A stretch of DNA of 64,000 nucleotides from Lumbricus rubellus (lineage: Eukaryota > Annelida > Clitellata > Crassiclitellata > Lumbricidae), in NCBI GenBank assembly GCA_945859605.1, contig OX243815.1:28328981-28392980 (forward strand). Direction: 5' to 3'. Below are positions 54,201 to 61,623 of this stretch, piece by piece. The notes under the pieces are model-generated. The model searched no databases. It was not told the origin of the DNA and was given only the letters and a program-made list of their open reading frames with translations. Position 1 is the first letter of the stretch. Each line of letters opens with the position of its first letter. Made by a program: the position numbers and the translations under genes.

Positions 54201-54597
54201 ACACTGGCAAGGACCAGGAATGACATTGACACTGGCAAGGAACAGGAATGACTCTAATAAAGAAAAGTAATGGCATTGACACTAATAAAGCGAAATTTTG
54301 CTAACTATTTCAAACCTATGGTTGCACTTGGGACTTCCTCTTCTACATCTTTATCTTGTCAGTTCTATTCATTCATTCATTCATTCTGAGAATTTATATA
54401 GCGCCTCTTCAAGATACAAGTAACTACTCAGAGGCGCTCTATGGCTACAGCTTACCTTTCTGACTGAGGTAATGGCTGGCCATTCTTCATCCACGTGACT
54501 GTCGGCTTGGGAACACCGCTGATTGTGCACTCAAACCGAGCGTTGCCTCCTTCTCTCACGGCTACGCTCTGAGGATGACCTGAGAAATTACCTAAAA
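25655..54597 (-). CDS. DCC-superfamily receptor, protogenin/IGDCC4-like (17 exons in view; N-terminal part missing)
   Basis: Exons on the - strand, 5' to 3': 54597-54456, 47541-47405, 45860-45735, 40903-40754, 39299-39027, 38462-38325, 37530-37357, 36500-36312, 35181-35077, 33614-33426, 31539-31435, 30843-30672, 29718-29591, 28642-28475, 27431-27297, 26839-26734 and 26177 onward. The first sixteen join in one frame for about 812 residues, all with GT-AG borders. Domain order is three Ig domains, five FN3 domains (two exons each), one helix, cytoplasmic tail. Five FN3 repeats fit protogenin and IGDCC4 better than DCC/neogenin, which have six. The family has four Ig domains, so the first Ig domain and signal peptide are missing, probably upstream. 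Family members are type I surface receptors in axon guidance, adhesion and tissue patterning. The 3' end is unsure: read through, the frame stops inside a SINE at 25655. Confidence 0.9.
26734..26839 (-). CDS. Receptor exon: transmembrane helix
   Basis: Acceptor TTTAAG, donor ACAG|GTATTG. A short stalk ([11 protein letters not shown]) is followed by a hydrophobic helix rich in Ile, Gly and Val ([11 protein letters not shown] start) and a basic stop-transfer RNR split over the next intron. Confidence 0.93.
27297..27431 (-). CDS. Receptor exon: FN3 domain 5, second half, and juxtamembrane stalk
   Basis: Acceptor TTTCAG, donor ACAG|GTACCA. Encodes [20 protein letters not shown] and [13 protein letters not shown]. 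Confidence 0.92.
28145..28451. repeat. Minisatellite, unit about 20-24 bp 'acatcaaaagatcaaagtac'
   Basis: About 12 irregular units built from 'aaaagatcaaagta' plus 'cacgtaacacgtt' or 'cgagaaacacatc'. It ends 24 bp from the donor of the FN3-5 exon. Confidence 0.93.
28475..28642 (-). CDS. Receptor exon: FN3 domain 5, first half
   Basis: Acceptor TGTTGCAG, donor AATG|GTAAAC. Encodes [20 protein letters not shown] and [14 protein letters not shown] begins about 34 bp upstream of the acceptor, and a tandem repeat starts right after the donor. Confidence 0.92.
28676..28891 (+). mobile_element. tRNA-derived SINE, copy 3 (near full length)
   Basis: Head 'ggggcgcggtggtgtagtgg' with A box, B box region 'ggttcgaggttcgaatac', body 'gaccttgggcaagtccttca' and tail 'caaggggcgctataacaag'. 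One of the cleanest copies. Antisense to the receptor, about 34 bp from an exon. Confidence 0.93.
28922..29115 (-). mobile_element. tRNA-derived SINE, copy 4, inverted next to copy 3
   Basis: Tail 'cacttgttatagcgcccctt' at the left end, body with 'gcgaatgaggaacttg', B box region 'ggtggattcgaacc'. Opposite orientation to copy 3, only about 30 bp away, tail to tail. Confidence 0.9.
29591..29718 (-). CDS. Receptor exon: FN3 domain 4, second half
   Basis: Acceptor CTTTTTCAG, donor AGCC|GTAAGT. Encodes [20 protein letters not shown] and [13 protein letters not shown]. Enters in phase 2 to match the previous exon. Confidence 0.93.
29850..30105 (+). mobile_element. LINE 3' end, CR1/L2-like (family sharing the SINE tail)
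   Basis: One frame reads [20 protein letters not shown] and [19 protein letters not shown], the C-terminus of a CR1/L2-like reverse-transcriptase protein. The 3' end 'gcgcctctgagtaggcttct' then 'gagggggagctgtataag' is followed by a (GAATGAATGAAA) tail. 5' truncated, as usual for LINEs. Confidence 0.8.
30185..30545 (+). mobile_element. LINE 3' end, second family, with (ATT)n tail
   Basis: One frame reads [20 protein letters not shown] then [13 protein letters not shown] and a stop. The 3' UTR runs 'ggccgtgttacggcgcctta' to an (ATT)n tail at 30524-30545. The 5' side holds about five copies of an 18-bp unit 'ccactctgttttgggaat' at 30249-30348. Confidence 0.8.
30249..30348. repeat. Minisatellite, 18-bp unit 'cactctgttttgggaatc', five copies
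   Basis: Units differ by one or two bases. Lies at the 5' junction of the truncated LINE fragment. Confidence 0.93.
30672..30843 (-). CDS. Receptor exon: FN3 domain 4, first half
   Basis: Acceptor GTTGTAG, donor ACTG|GTAGGT. Encodes [28 protein letters not shown] and YYSVACVLV. Leaves in phase 2, unlike most introns of the gene. Confidence 0.92.
30920..31090. repeat. Degenerate tandem repeat 'catacttcatggaa'
   Basis: About ten degenerate copies of a 14-17 bp unit ('aacatacttcatgga') in the intron between the two exon pairs of FN3 domains 3 and 4. Confidence 0.85.
31145..31215 (-). mobile_element. Fragment of the shared SINE/LINE 3' tail
   Basis: 'caatcaatcaatcataattt' then 'gtatagcgctccttcaag' and 'ctactcagaggcgttcccga' match the reverse complement of the shared tail. 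No tRNA-like head. Confidence 0.65.
31435..31539 (-). CDS. Receptor exon: FN3 domain 3, second half
   Basis: Acceptor TTTTTCAG, donor TCAC|GTGAGA (non-G last base). Encodes [20 protein letters not shown] and [10 protein letters not shown]. Frame agrees on both sides. Confidence 0.85.
31590..31660 (-). mobile_element. Possible tRNA-like SINE head of another family
   Basis: Read on the - strand: GTGTGGTGGTTAGCGTGCTG and GGTTCAAATCCC resemble A and B boxes, with a GGGGCATGAG start. Not the same head as the main SINE family. Confidence 0.4.
31660..31815 (+). mobile_element. LINE 3' coding remnant
   Basis: A frame-shifted reading gives [20 protein letters not shown], like the WNxLPxSLR ... F--LKxxLK C-terminal pattern of CR1/L2-like proteins. 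Very short and degraded. Confidence 0.5.
31905..31945. repeat. (AAT)n microsatellite
   Basis: 'aataataat' tract of about 12 units. Confidence 0.95.
32082..32155. mobile_element. Tiny piggyBac-like MITE (74 bp, TTAA flanks)
   Basis: TTAA occurs on both sides (32078-32081 and 32156-32159). The ends CACGTTGGCCGC and GCGGTCAACGTA are inverted repeats matching at 10 of 12 bases. The interior has a further palindrome, 'gggacgtgttaacacgtccc'. TTAA target duplications are a piggyBac trait, but the size is at the lower limit and the call is tentative. Confidence 0.45.
33426..33614 (-). CDS. Receptor exon: FN3 domain 3, first half
   Basis: Acceptor TCCTTAG, donor CTCG|GTAAGT. Encodes [20 protein letters not shown] and [12 protein letters not shown] is a possible glycosylation site. 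Confidence 0.93.
34199..34512. repeat. Minisatellite, unit about 20-22 bp 'ttaatcatcttccccttgcc'
   Basis: About 15 units alternating 'ccccttg' and 'cccatg/ccattg' endings, in the receptor intron between FN3 domains 2 and 3. Confidence 0.95.
34533..34634. repeat. Perfect tandem duplication of 51 bp
   Basis: 34533-34583 and 34584-34634 appear identical ('tgggaagtaaagcactgcac' start). Directly follows the minisatellite. Confidence 0.95.
35077..35181 (-). CDS. Receptor exon: FN3 domain 2, second half
   Basis: Acceptor TGTCTAG, donor GTTG|GTGAGA. Encodes [20 protein letters not shown] and WPWVLQSV. A second possible donor (GGAG|GTAAAG) 20 bp later has the same phase only if seven extra codons are added; the GTGAGA site is preferred. 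Confidence 0.85.
35900..36270. mobile_element. Foldback/MITE-like element, 371 bp with 30-bp terminal inverted repeats
   Basis: The ends at 35900-35929 and 36241-36270 are inverted copies with one mismatch in 30; they begin GTGGCGCCGCACACCGAAAT. The centre is very AT-rich with runs of 'aattaatt'. Flanks share only ATTT, so the target duplication is unclear. No coding capacity. Lies in a receptor intron. Confidence 0.85.
36312..36500 (-). CDS. Receptor exon: FN3 domain 2, first half
   Basis: Acceptor ATTTCAG, donor ACAG|GTAAGC. Encodes [20 protein letters not shown] and VTYYKIFYR. Two NxS/T sites are present. A 371-bp foldback element ends 41 bp beyond the donor. Confidence 0.93.
37357..37530 (-). 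CDS. Receptor exon: FN3 domain 1, second half
   Basis: Acceptor ATATTAG, donor GACG|GTGGGT. Encodes [20 protein letters not shown] and ends in VQATDEDG. The L-x-P-x-T-x-Y pattern is standard FN3. Confidence 0.93.
37664..37877 (-). mobile_element. tRNA-derived SINE, copy 5 (diverged)
   Basis: Left end 'gtacttgtgagggtgcctat', then 'gcaatcccgactacagcaca', 'gcgagtgaaggacttgctca' and right end 'ataccaccgagtcccaca'. More mutated than the other copies. Confidence 0.85.
38325..38462 (-). CDS. Receptor exon: FN3 domain 1, first half
   Basis: Acceptor GTGTAG, donor CTTG|GTAAGT. Encodes [20 protein letters not shown] followed by W, and VIAYSVQYW, the usual B- and C-strand signature of FN3. Confidence 0.93.
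39027..39299 (-). CDS. Receptor exon: complete last Ig domain
   Basis: A single exon encodes the full domain: [33 protein letters not shown], then [12 protein letters not shown] and VFSVTVIG. The other visible Ig domains are split by an intron. The acceptor TTTTAG|CAC is the last unit of a tandem array of near-identical acceptors (39300-39510). Confidence 0.94.
39300..39512. repeat. Minisatellite of 12 units (16-18 bp) that duplicates the exon acceptor
   Basis: + strand units are 'gtgctaaaatgatcaaaa' or 'gtgctacaatgatcaaaa' with small changes. Read on the - strand each carries a TTTTAG|CAC or TTGTAG|CAC splice-acceptor-like end; the exon-proximal unit is the acceptor itself. The nearest two spare sites are exactly 18 and 36 bp upstream. 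Confidence 0.95.
39635..39700 (+). mobile_element. LINE 3' UTR fragment (second family)
   Basis: 'gtcgcattacgacgccatat' with flanking 'gtcgttgtaac' matches the 3' UTR of the 30185-30545 and 46620-46870 elements. Only about 65 bp remain. Confidence 0.6.
40485..40600 (+). mobile_element. Possible retroelement 3' end with (ATTG)n tail
   Basis: 'ggttgcaaataaaatatttg' leads into 'attgattgattgattgatg', the typical look of a LINE 3' end. No protein motif is present. Confidence 0.35.
40754..40903 (-). CDS. Receptor exon: second half of that Ig domain
   Basis: Acceptor CTTCTAG, donor TTG|GTCAGT. Encodes [20 protein letters not shown] with the second Cys and TLSVIG. NTT is a possible N-glycosylation site. 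Confidence 0.93.
42215..42530. repeat. AC-rich minisatellite with 'accatcgcac' units
   Basis: CA tracts punctuated about every 20-30 bp by 'ccatcgcacg' or 'ccatcgcaaa'. All long frames here are repeat artefacts. Confidence 0.95.
42650..42790. mobile_element. Possible MITE remnant with 'aatataagtcga' words
   Basis: 'gtatatactcgacta' and 'cagtcgagaatatata' form an imperfect inverted pair; 'aatataagtcga' recurs. Similar motifs mark DNA transposon ends in several animals. Boundaries are not clear. Confidence 0.35.
44565..44652. repeat. (ACAAT)n microsatellite
   Basis: About 17 pentamer units 'acaat/acaaa'. Confidence 0.95.
45016..45231 (+). mobile_element. tRNA-derived SINE, copy 6
   Basis: Head 'ggggcgcggtggtatagtgg', B box-like 'gcaggttcaaatccacc', body 'gaccttggacaagtccttca', tail 'cttgaagcggcgctgtaacc'. 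Confidence 0.9.
45735..45860 (-). CDS. Receptor exon: first half of the next Ig domain
   Basis: Acceptor ATTGTAG, donor AAAG|GTACAG. Encodes [14 protein letters not shown], then FEC and VWKRKG. Phase 1 at both ends. The gap between the Cys and Trp is short but normal. Confidence 0.9.
46310..46345. repeat. (GGA)n microsatellite
   Basis: About 11 perfect GGA units. Confidence 0.95.
46620..46870 (-). mobile_element. LINE 3' end, second family, - strand
   Basis: Read on -, one frame gives [20 protein letters not shown], then VDSFKSG and, after a frame disruption, KAYPAVSFM. This matches the 30185-30545 copy in protein and in the 3' UTR ('ggcgcccttgtag'). 5' truncated. Confidence 0.82.
46989..47200 (-). 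mobile_element. tRNA-derived SINE, copy 7 (near full length)
   Basis: Left end 'tgtgcacttgttatagcgcc', right end 'accaccgcgccccac', B box region 'ggattcgaacctcgaacctt'. Very close to copies 3 and 10. Confidence 0.93.
47405..47541 (-). CDS. Receptor exon: second half of the same Ig domain
   Basis: Acceptor TTTTAG, donor TAG|GTGAGA. Encodes [20 protein letters not shown] then the second Cys, and ends in RLTVHIG. The LPSxVLQI motif is typical of Ig2 in DCC-family receptors. Joins in phase 2 and leaves in phase 1. Confidence 0.93.
47719..48007. repeat. (TGTA)n microsatellite abutting SINE copy 8
   Basis: Nearly 290 bp of tgta/cgta/tgtg units, with an internal 'acgtacgtacgt' palindromic zone at about 47765-47815. 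It ends exactly where the SINE 3' tail starts. Confidence 0.97.
48008..48197 (-). mobile_element. tRNA-derived SINE, copy 8
   Basis: Left end 'gagcacttgtcatagcaccc', body 'caagtgaagaacttgctcag', B box region 'ggtggattcgaacccgc'. The head beyond 48197 is degraded. Confidence 0.87.
48200..51330. other. Receptor intron sequence, little recognised
   Basis: Part of the 6.9 kb intron between the first two exons in view. A possible retroelement 3' end lies near 50670-50900 (ends 'aataaataaataaaa'). No exon seen on either strand. Confidence 0.45.
51341..51427. repeat. Dispersed repeat, copy 1 of 2
   Basis: 'ccccaacataatcg', 'aaaatatgcctc' and 'tctcgggcgatgttctt' recur in the same order at 53744-53828. 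About 85 bp, family unknown. Confidence 0.75.
52337..52550 (+). mobile_element. tRNA-derived SINE, copy 9
   Basis: Head 'gtgtggcgcggtggtgtggt', B box 'gcaggttcgaatacacc', body 'gggaccttgggcaaagtccc', tail 'gaaggggtgctataacaatt'. Confidence 0.92.
52546..52813. repeat. (CATA)n microsatellite abutting SINE copy 9
   Basis: About 265 bp of atac/acat units with a few 'aatc' and 'aacatc' interruptions. It starts directly at the SINE 3' end 'gcacatac'. Confidence 0.97.
53744..53828. repeat. Dispersed repeat, copy 2 of 2
   Basis: Collinear with 51341-51427, with scattered differences. Confidence 0.75.
53865..53925 (-). mobile_element. Fragment of the shared SINE/LINE 3' tail
   Basis: 'aatgcgccccttcaagaaac' then 'tactcaggagcgctcccag'. 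A second fragment of the same kind lies at 54380-54445 ('tatatagcgcctcttcaag'). Confidence 0.6.
54160..54300. repeat. Degenerate tandem repeat 'gacactggcaaggaacagga'
   Basis: About six irregular units of 20-24 bp containing 'aatggcattgacact' and 'aaggaacaggaatg'. Confidence 0.85.
54456..54597 (-). CDS. Receptor exon 1 in view: first half of an Ig domain
   Basis: Acceptor 'tttttccag', donor AAAG|GTAAGC. Encodes [11 protein letters not shown] and RFEC (first Cys), then [11 protein letters not shown] with the core Trp. It enters in phase 1, so an upstream coding exon is required. By likeness to family members this is Ig domain 2. A second AG eighteen bases in ('aatttctcag') could serve as an in-frame alternative acceptor. 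Confidence 0.88.
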
Positions 54598-55542
54598 CTG
54601 GAAAAACATCAGAAACACGTTAGACAGAACTTACACAAGAAGAATGGTTAACTAAAACAGAAACGATAACTGGTATTACATCATTCTTATCAGGAAATAG
54701 AAGTACAAACATGGATTTATCGAAACGTAACTGGAAAATTCAAGCCGCGTATGATTTGGCGATATTGAAAGTCACGTAAATCATACATTGACTACTGTAT
54801 CGAGAATCTGGTGCCAGTGAATGCATTCTTTGAGCTGGACAATTCACAGTGGAACATTTGCTATTTTAAAGACAATTTGTATCCGAATTTCTCTTTTCAT
54901 GAATCACGCTCTTGCCTCATTTGCATCATGCTCGACCTCTGACAAGAACTAGACTGATAATAACAAGATAATTATCTATGAATCTAAGAATAGTAAATCT
55001 CAGATGACAGGATACTAGGAAATCTAAGAATCACTAAAAACTAGTGTGAGACATGCATGTTCTAAGTGACAGAAAATGACATGTATCCGATCCAAGACAC
55101 CCAACCCTACATTATTATTATTATTAGTCATTGATCTGGACATTGTTTGGATATTAATTTATCTATTCAACATTAACCATAATTTAACAACGTGAGCAGA
55201 TCTCACAAGTGGCTGGGAAACCAATGCAGATCATCTGTCACTTTCTGTCACTTTCTGTCACTTTGGCTCATCGTTAATGGATTAAAGGAATTTGCAACTC
55301 TGCAGGACTTCAGTAAATTAGCTTAAGTGCATGATAAATGATGGGTCATACCCCATACCCAATTATGTAAAATTCACATCCACCATTGCTTGCTCAGCTA
55401 ATAGACATGATAGTATGCTAGCAAATGCATGACTCATATTCTGGCACTCAAATAGCTCTTCATATATTACATCCAGCAGCAAACAAACCATCAAAGTTGC
55501 TCTTGAACATGAATCACGATGATTCAGATATGTATGTTTGTA

Positions 55543-55751
55543 TGTGCACTTGTTATAGCGCCCCTTCAAGCTCTCTCTACTCAGAGGCGCTCCCGAATGC
55601 AGAGCGGACACTGCATCAGAGTTTCACGCCGAAGCGCTGAGCAATTGTGAGTGAAGGACTTTCCCAAGGTCCTTACGCGGCAAGGTGGATTCGAACCTCG
55701 AACCTTCCGGCTCCAAGGCAATGACGCCACCACTACGCTGCCGCGCCCCAC
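55543..55751 (-). mobile_element. tRNA-derived SINE, copy 10 (near full length)
   Basis: Left end 'gtgcacttgttatagcgccc', right end 'gctgccgcgccccac', B box region 'ggtggattcgaacctcg'. On the 3' side its tail reads 'tgtatgtttgtatg', matching the CATA-type tails of the other copies. Confidence 0.93.
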
Positions 55752-56714
55752 ATTAAAAGCATGCAAGAATTGGTTAAATTTACTGTCATTTAAATGTATA
55801 TTTAACTTAAATGCTGATTCAGTTAAGATGGCTACCCTAAAACTAACAAATTCATTTAATATAGAGCTACAGTGAATGTCAAACTAATATTCCTTTTGGC
55901 CATAACAAATTTTAAGAAAAAAATAAAGACAGTGCACCAGACAGTGATAATTATCGTGAGTGCTCTGGCGCACCTTGTAAGCCCATCACAGGATGATCAT
56001 AAATGTTAAAGCGAAACAAATTAGGAATTTATAATAGCACAGCTTTGTTTGCTTCCTATAAATTAGATCAGTCAGCCAGGAAGAAACTTAGATGAATTGC
56101 TGTTCCATCCGGAAGCTGGTACATGATCACATTCACCACATTGACCAGAATCACATTCCTTTCAACGTCACATTACTCTCCGATGAATCACAAATAACAT
56201 TCCTTTATAATTCCTCTACGCCAAATGATCGGAATCCAGCAACGGTGACTGCAAATACATTTATAGATCAGCAGCACACCGAACAACTTAACGATTCAGA
56301 TGGTTGGCGTTTTGACAAGAAATGAAGCGAAATGGCAGCGCTGTGAAGTGGCAAGAATCTATGGTTTCCACGAAATCATGGGAAATATTTCAATCAATCA
56401 ACATGACAGAAGCTGGCAATACAACAGGAAGTACGAAGGAAATACACGAGAATTTTGTGAGCCCATATTAAATTTTTTTGGGCCAAAAATATACATTTCT
56501 TTGTCATTAAAACGAACAGAAACCTGGACCCTATATAAAAAACCCATTTGTCAGATACATAATGGTATCATGATGAAAGATCTCTGCTGGTCAGATGGTA
56601 ATAATCGATGATGTAATAAAACAATTTACACAATTAATGCAACTCACCATTGAAAGTATCTGCTTGTAAAATTAATCAAACATTTAATTTTCAGTTATTC
56701 AATATCTAGATCAG

Positions 56715-56880
56715 TGGTTCTCAAAGTGGTGTTCTGCGGACCGGATTAGTCAACATGAAGTTTACAATGGATTAGTCAACATGAAGTTTACATTAGATTA
56801 TGGATTAGTCAACATGAAGTTTAAAATGAATTATGGATTAGTCATGAAATTTACAAATTGCCATGTTCTTACACATGGTT
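56715..56880. mobile_element. hAT-like terminus with internal tandem repeats (incomplete)
   Basis: CAGTGGTTCTCAAAGTGGTG at 56715 resembles a hAT terminal repeat. It runs into four copies of 'ggattagtcaacatgaagtt'. No matching right end found. Confidence 0.45.
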
Positions 56881-57289
56881 TCCTTATTTATTTCCAATTA
56901 TAAAATAGCTACAATTGAGATATTCTACTCTTACAGAGTGGATTTGAAACCTCTATTTCCCCTCTAAGCAACCCAAAGAATTTGAAGTGAAGAAATCAGA
57001 TCCCCATTGACATATAAACAACTAGAGCTCATAGATGAAGTCATGGACTTAAGATGAATAGCTTATAATGAAAACCTGATGACAGGATCACAAACAATTC
57101 AATTAAATTCAATTTATATCCTGAATAGACCACATAAACAATAAACAATCATGTCAGTGAATGATAATATTGAACATTATATTTGTGAACAAGGCGCTGA
57201 ATGTAGGATTAGACCAACAGAGAAACAAAAGAAGGCTAGAAGACAGATAAAAGCTGAAGCAAAACTTTACCAAACACAAGTTGACAACT

Positions 57290-57520
57290 TTATCTTGAAG
57301 AGGCGCTATATAAATTTATGTGATTGATATGTGATTATGTGATTGACAAACTATAGTTGACAAACAAACTGATGATGATGATGATGACGATGATGATGAT
57401 TTACAAAGTTGACCTGATCAAAAACTATTTTTACTTTCAAGCTGTCCGATACTGTGCAAACATTTGAGTAGTTTCCTTGAAGAGGCGCTACATAAATACT
57501 TGAATGAATGAATGAATGAA
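57290..57520 (+). mobile_element. Two LINE 3' tail fragments
   Basis: 'cttgaagaggcgctatataa' at 57295 and 'cttgaagaggcgctacataa' at 57477, each followed by a simple tail ('atgtgattg', 'gaatgaatgaatgaat'). They match the 3' ends of the LINE/SINE tail group. Confidence 0.6.
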
Positions 57521-57574
57521 TAAACTCTTAACTTGGCAATCCAATCCATCCCATAACAATACATTTGCTCCTTA

Positions 57575-57662
57575 ATACTTTGCAAGGCGCCCTTGTAATG
57601 ACATGGCCATGTTACGACGCCATATAAACTGTCAAAATAATAATAATAATTGTTATTATAAG
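57575..57662 (+). mobile_element. LINE 3' UTR fragment (second family)
   Basis: 'aaggcgcccttgtaatgaca' and 'gttacgacgccatataaact' followed by an AAT-rich tail. Confidence 0.65.
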
Positions 57663-59807
57663 GAAAATAAAGTGGTTGTAAAATTTATGTTGTCTTCCTT
57701 AAGTGCTTCTGCTCATAGGTTGCAAAAAAACTGCGGGACCTTGAGATCTGTGGAGAAAAAAAGCCACCAAGTGAAACAGTCCTGTTCTCAGTGACATCAA
57801 AAGTCACCTGACCCAAACTTACCCTATCAGCGATGGGTTAATGAAGGACTTGCACATTAGACTGCCTCCCCCAATAGCTGTATAAGCTGTATATATCTAC
57901 CAATATCATAGCAGAACTTACTTTCTGAAGGACATAACCTCTGGTGGATGGTAGCGACTGGTAGTGTCAGTGGTGGGTGGTAGTGTGTGTGCGTGTGATA
58001 GTAGCATTGATGTATGGCGAGTTATGGTGGTGGATGGTAGTGGTTGATGGTGGTAGTGGTGGTGGAGGTGGTGATGAATGACCTGTTGGATATAATTGTA
58101 TGCTGTGCTGTGTTGCCTACTATTATTGGGTTTATTATCAAAAGACTTTCAGGCGCGTGGGAGGCAGAAACTCGTTCAACGAGAGCGACAGATGTAATGC
58201 ATTTTAATGAGTTGTTTGCTATGAATAATAATTGAGATCTAGACTTTGTTGATAGTTTCAGTGTACGGTACTGCGAGCACTGGGGTCTACTTAATTAGCA
58301 CTAATAAGTAAACAGCTTCATCCACCAAGTCAGCTAAAAATACATGATGTGCATGGTGTCACAAGAAGTGTTGGTTGCAGAGAGTGCGATGATACTTTGC
58401 TCGGTGAACTCTATTCAGCGCATGTCATATGTTTGTACTCGGCGCCCACGCACTTACTGCGCAGGTGCTAGAGTACATGTCCCTCAAAAATCATCGTGTC
58501 ACTGCTTGCTCGCGTGTGTGTGTGTGCGTGCGTGTGTTTATGGGTGCACATTGGAGCATGCGTGCTGGGATCTGTATGTAAATACATCGTTGAAATTTTT
58601 TGCGCGATTGTAAAAATGCATGTATGTGTGTGCGTGCTGTGTTACAACTAGTTTTTGCAATTTATGTATTCTGAATGTGTTTGTGTAATTGCATTTAAAT
58701 TGCTCTCATCTGTGACTTTGTGTGTGTTTGTTTGTTGGTGTTTGCTTGGTAGTGTTTGTGTTTGTTCGTGCATGTGAACTGTTTGCTGTATTGCTAGGCT
58801 TTTGTGAATATAAATGATTCTCAGAAAATTGGTGGGTGTGTTGCACTGTATCCCTGCAGGGCTGAATATTCTCTTGATGTTTTTCTGCCCCAGCCTGAAA
58901 AGTACCATACTGATTCTAATGTGGGGGGGGGGTCTAACAGTAGGACTCTTTTCACCCCCACCTCCAATTTGACCCTAATAGTGCTGAATTCAATGGATAA
59001 TGCCTGGTCTTTCTTCTCTTTTGAATGGTAAATGAGCCATTGTTATTTTTTGACATCAGCCAGCTCTGTATGTTCTTTATTAGAATTGAACAACTGTGCT
59101 GTTGCTATTTCTAGGACAAGCTCAGAATGTGAGAACATGAGACTGGTGGCATTCCAGTGAGAATGTAGCTGGTCAATTCGAGTTCATCAGAAAGCCCTGT
59201 ACTCCATGTAATAGACTTGAAGGCCAATATATGACTGTATGCCACATCCCCTACAAGTACAAAATGTGGGAGAACTGCAAAATGTAAATCTAAGTCGTAA
59301 TAGTAATCTCCAGGTCTTCGCTTCACCTCAGTAATATACTTATTTACTTACAGTGCTCAAAATGGCAAGTCACAACAGTCTGCTGTTCAGTTGAATCAGT
59401 CCTTCAGTCATGAATAACAAAATGGACATAGGCATGGTTACAGCCAGCTAGTAATAAGGCACCCATAGTCTGAATACATCCCCAATGTATTGAGAGGCCC
59501 AGCCCAGTAGGCCTACGTAATCTATTCTGGTGACTTGCACAGTCTATGCGCCCTGAAGCACTAGGCTATTAGCAGAAGACCCTCCCATGAAACAGCACAA
59601 TTCAAAGCCCAGATTATAGACCCTAGGGACAACAAGATAGGATCCAATGTAGTTTACAACTTCCAGCTGTGCCTTTAGGCATTTTGGAACTCCTAAGCAC
59701 CCCCCTCCCTATCCGCTCATCATAGAGTTTACAAAGACACTATATAAATTCCCAATGTATGCATCCAATTAGCAGGTTTACTCTATTTCACTTACAATAC
59801 ATAGATC

Positions 59808-59809
<2 letters not shown>

Positions 59810-59874
<65 letters not shown>
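59810..59874. repeat. (TG)n microsatellite
   Basis: About 32 perfect units. Confidence 0.98.
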
Positions 59875-59875
<1 letters not shown>

Positions 59876-60371
59876 TTTGCTGTTTGTTTCATGTTTGAGA
59901 TCAACCCACTGTGAAATATTTCATGCGACAATTTGTCTTTGATTAGGAAGTTCTTTATGGCTGTGTGCATTTGCTTCTTTCTCAGACTTCAGGTTTCATT
60001 ACAAAGTTACAGAACTTTTCTCACAGGATTTCTGCTTTCTAGTTGGACGACGAGGAGGATGTTGAAATAAAGAAGGCTTCCAGGGGACACTTCTACATTG
60101 TACACCACCACTGGCAGCTGGTACAAATGAAGTCTGACAAAGTCAGTGGTTGTTGATTGATTAATAGCTGTCACTTTCTGATCCAGAAGAATCCTACCAG
60201 TACTAGAAGACCATCATGGTGGTCCATATTTTGGACAGTCTCCATTTACATACATGTTTACAGGACCGTATTAAATTGATGGCCACCAGCATAGATCTAT
60301 TCGACTCTCTGTGCATGCTGGATGAATAATGACAGAGAGTCACAAGGGACAGAATACCATCAACAGAAGGG

Positions 60372-60451
60372 AAAAGAACAAAGGAAAGGGAAAAGGAAAG
60401 GGAAAAGGGAAAAAGACAAAGGAAAGGGAAAAGGACAAAGGAAAGGGAAGG
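60372..60451. repeat. Purine-rich hexamer repeat 'ggaaaa/ggacaa'
   Basis: About 80 bp of aaaggg/aaaagg/acaaagg units. The Lys/Gly-rich frame here is judged an artefact. Confidence 0.9.
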
Positions 60452-61623
60452 TTTAGAAGGAATGTATGCGTAAATACTGCAATGCGATATTTCGATATTT
60501 CGGAAGAGGATTTTTATTTAGGTTTAGACGGAATGCGAATGAAGGGTCTGTCTAAAAGACGGGACAAAGCACAAACCTTTACCATCTGTGCAAATAATTA
60601 TAGGCTACACGATACATTTAATTATTCTTTAGGTCGATACCCCACAAATAAATTATCACCATCGTGGAATCGACTATAAGCTTAAAATAGGTATGGCTCT
60701 ATCCTCAGGAGCAATGTCCTCTTAATCGTATTTTCCTTTAATGCTCCCTACAATGTATATCCTACACAGAGATCAATAATTTTTTATTTTATTGATCTGA
60801 CGTTTTTCCTCACCTTATTGCACCTTGGCCAACTTGTATTTCGCTACCGGCTGTTCCCCACCACGCTCAAATCTGCCTTAGTCATGACCTTTTTATACAC
60901 AAACAATCTGACCTGCTTGCTTTGGTTAGGGCCAACAAACTGACAGCTGATTACCAACTGACTTCCCTATCCGATAAAGATTTTTTTTCTTACCAGTTCA
61001 CTTGGTTTATAGGAGAAATCGTATTATCGCCAAACTTCTAAAGCACTGCTCGAAAGCCGAGCGCAGGCACCAGCTTATTCACGAGCGCTATTATGTACAG
61101 AGTGAAACAGATAGCATTCGTTTATAGCCTCGAACGATATCAACGACCTACTATACTCTTCTTGGAAACCATGACCAGTTGTTTTACATTATTGCCATTC
61201 CACTGGCACCGTTAAAAAGATGGGTAAGTAGTCCAATGTAGGCCATTCAACCATGTTCCACGTGTGGGAAGTTACACATAAAGCTGCACGTGAACGTGAA
61301 GCAACTCCAATATACAACGATTGTTGTTATTACCGAGTTGGCACAGTTTCACTGCAGTGATAGAATATCCGACAGTAGTCTGCGTGCACTACTTTAGTTC
61401 AACTACACCGGACTCTTTTAACCATCCACCATAATTACGACTGACCAGCACAACAAATTACGTGAAGGAAATCTAAACAAACGACAAAGTTTAAAAACAA
61501 CAGACAATCAAAAATAAAAATTATACACGTCTATAATTATTTAAAACATTACATCCATGATGCAAAACTGGCAAATTTTTTACTTGGTGATGGTATTGTC
61601 AATTTCCTAACCACTGTCTAGAT

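Larger units (their letters stand above)
55760..61600. other. Interval upstream of the first visible receptor exon, no gene recognised
   Basis: I looked here on the - strand for the missing first Ig domain (a Tyr-x-Cys exon) and a signal peptide and found neither. A strong donor-like GTAAGT at about 57922 (-) has no convincing coding sequence before it. The interval contains LINE tails, a GT tract and an AAAGG repeat. Confidence 0.4.

Noticed and set aside
60329..60679. 116-codon Lys/Gly-rich frame (+)
   Set aside because: Half is a purine repeat; the remainder has no recognisable motif or splice context.
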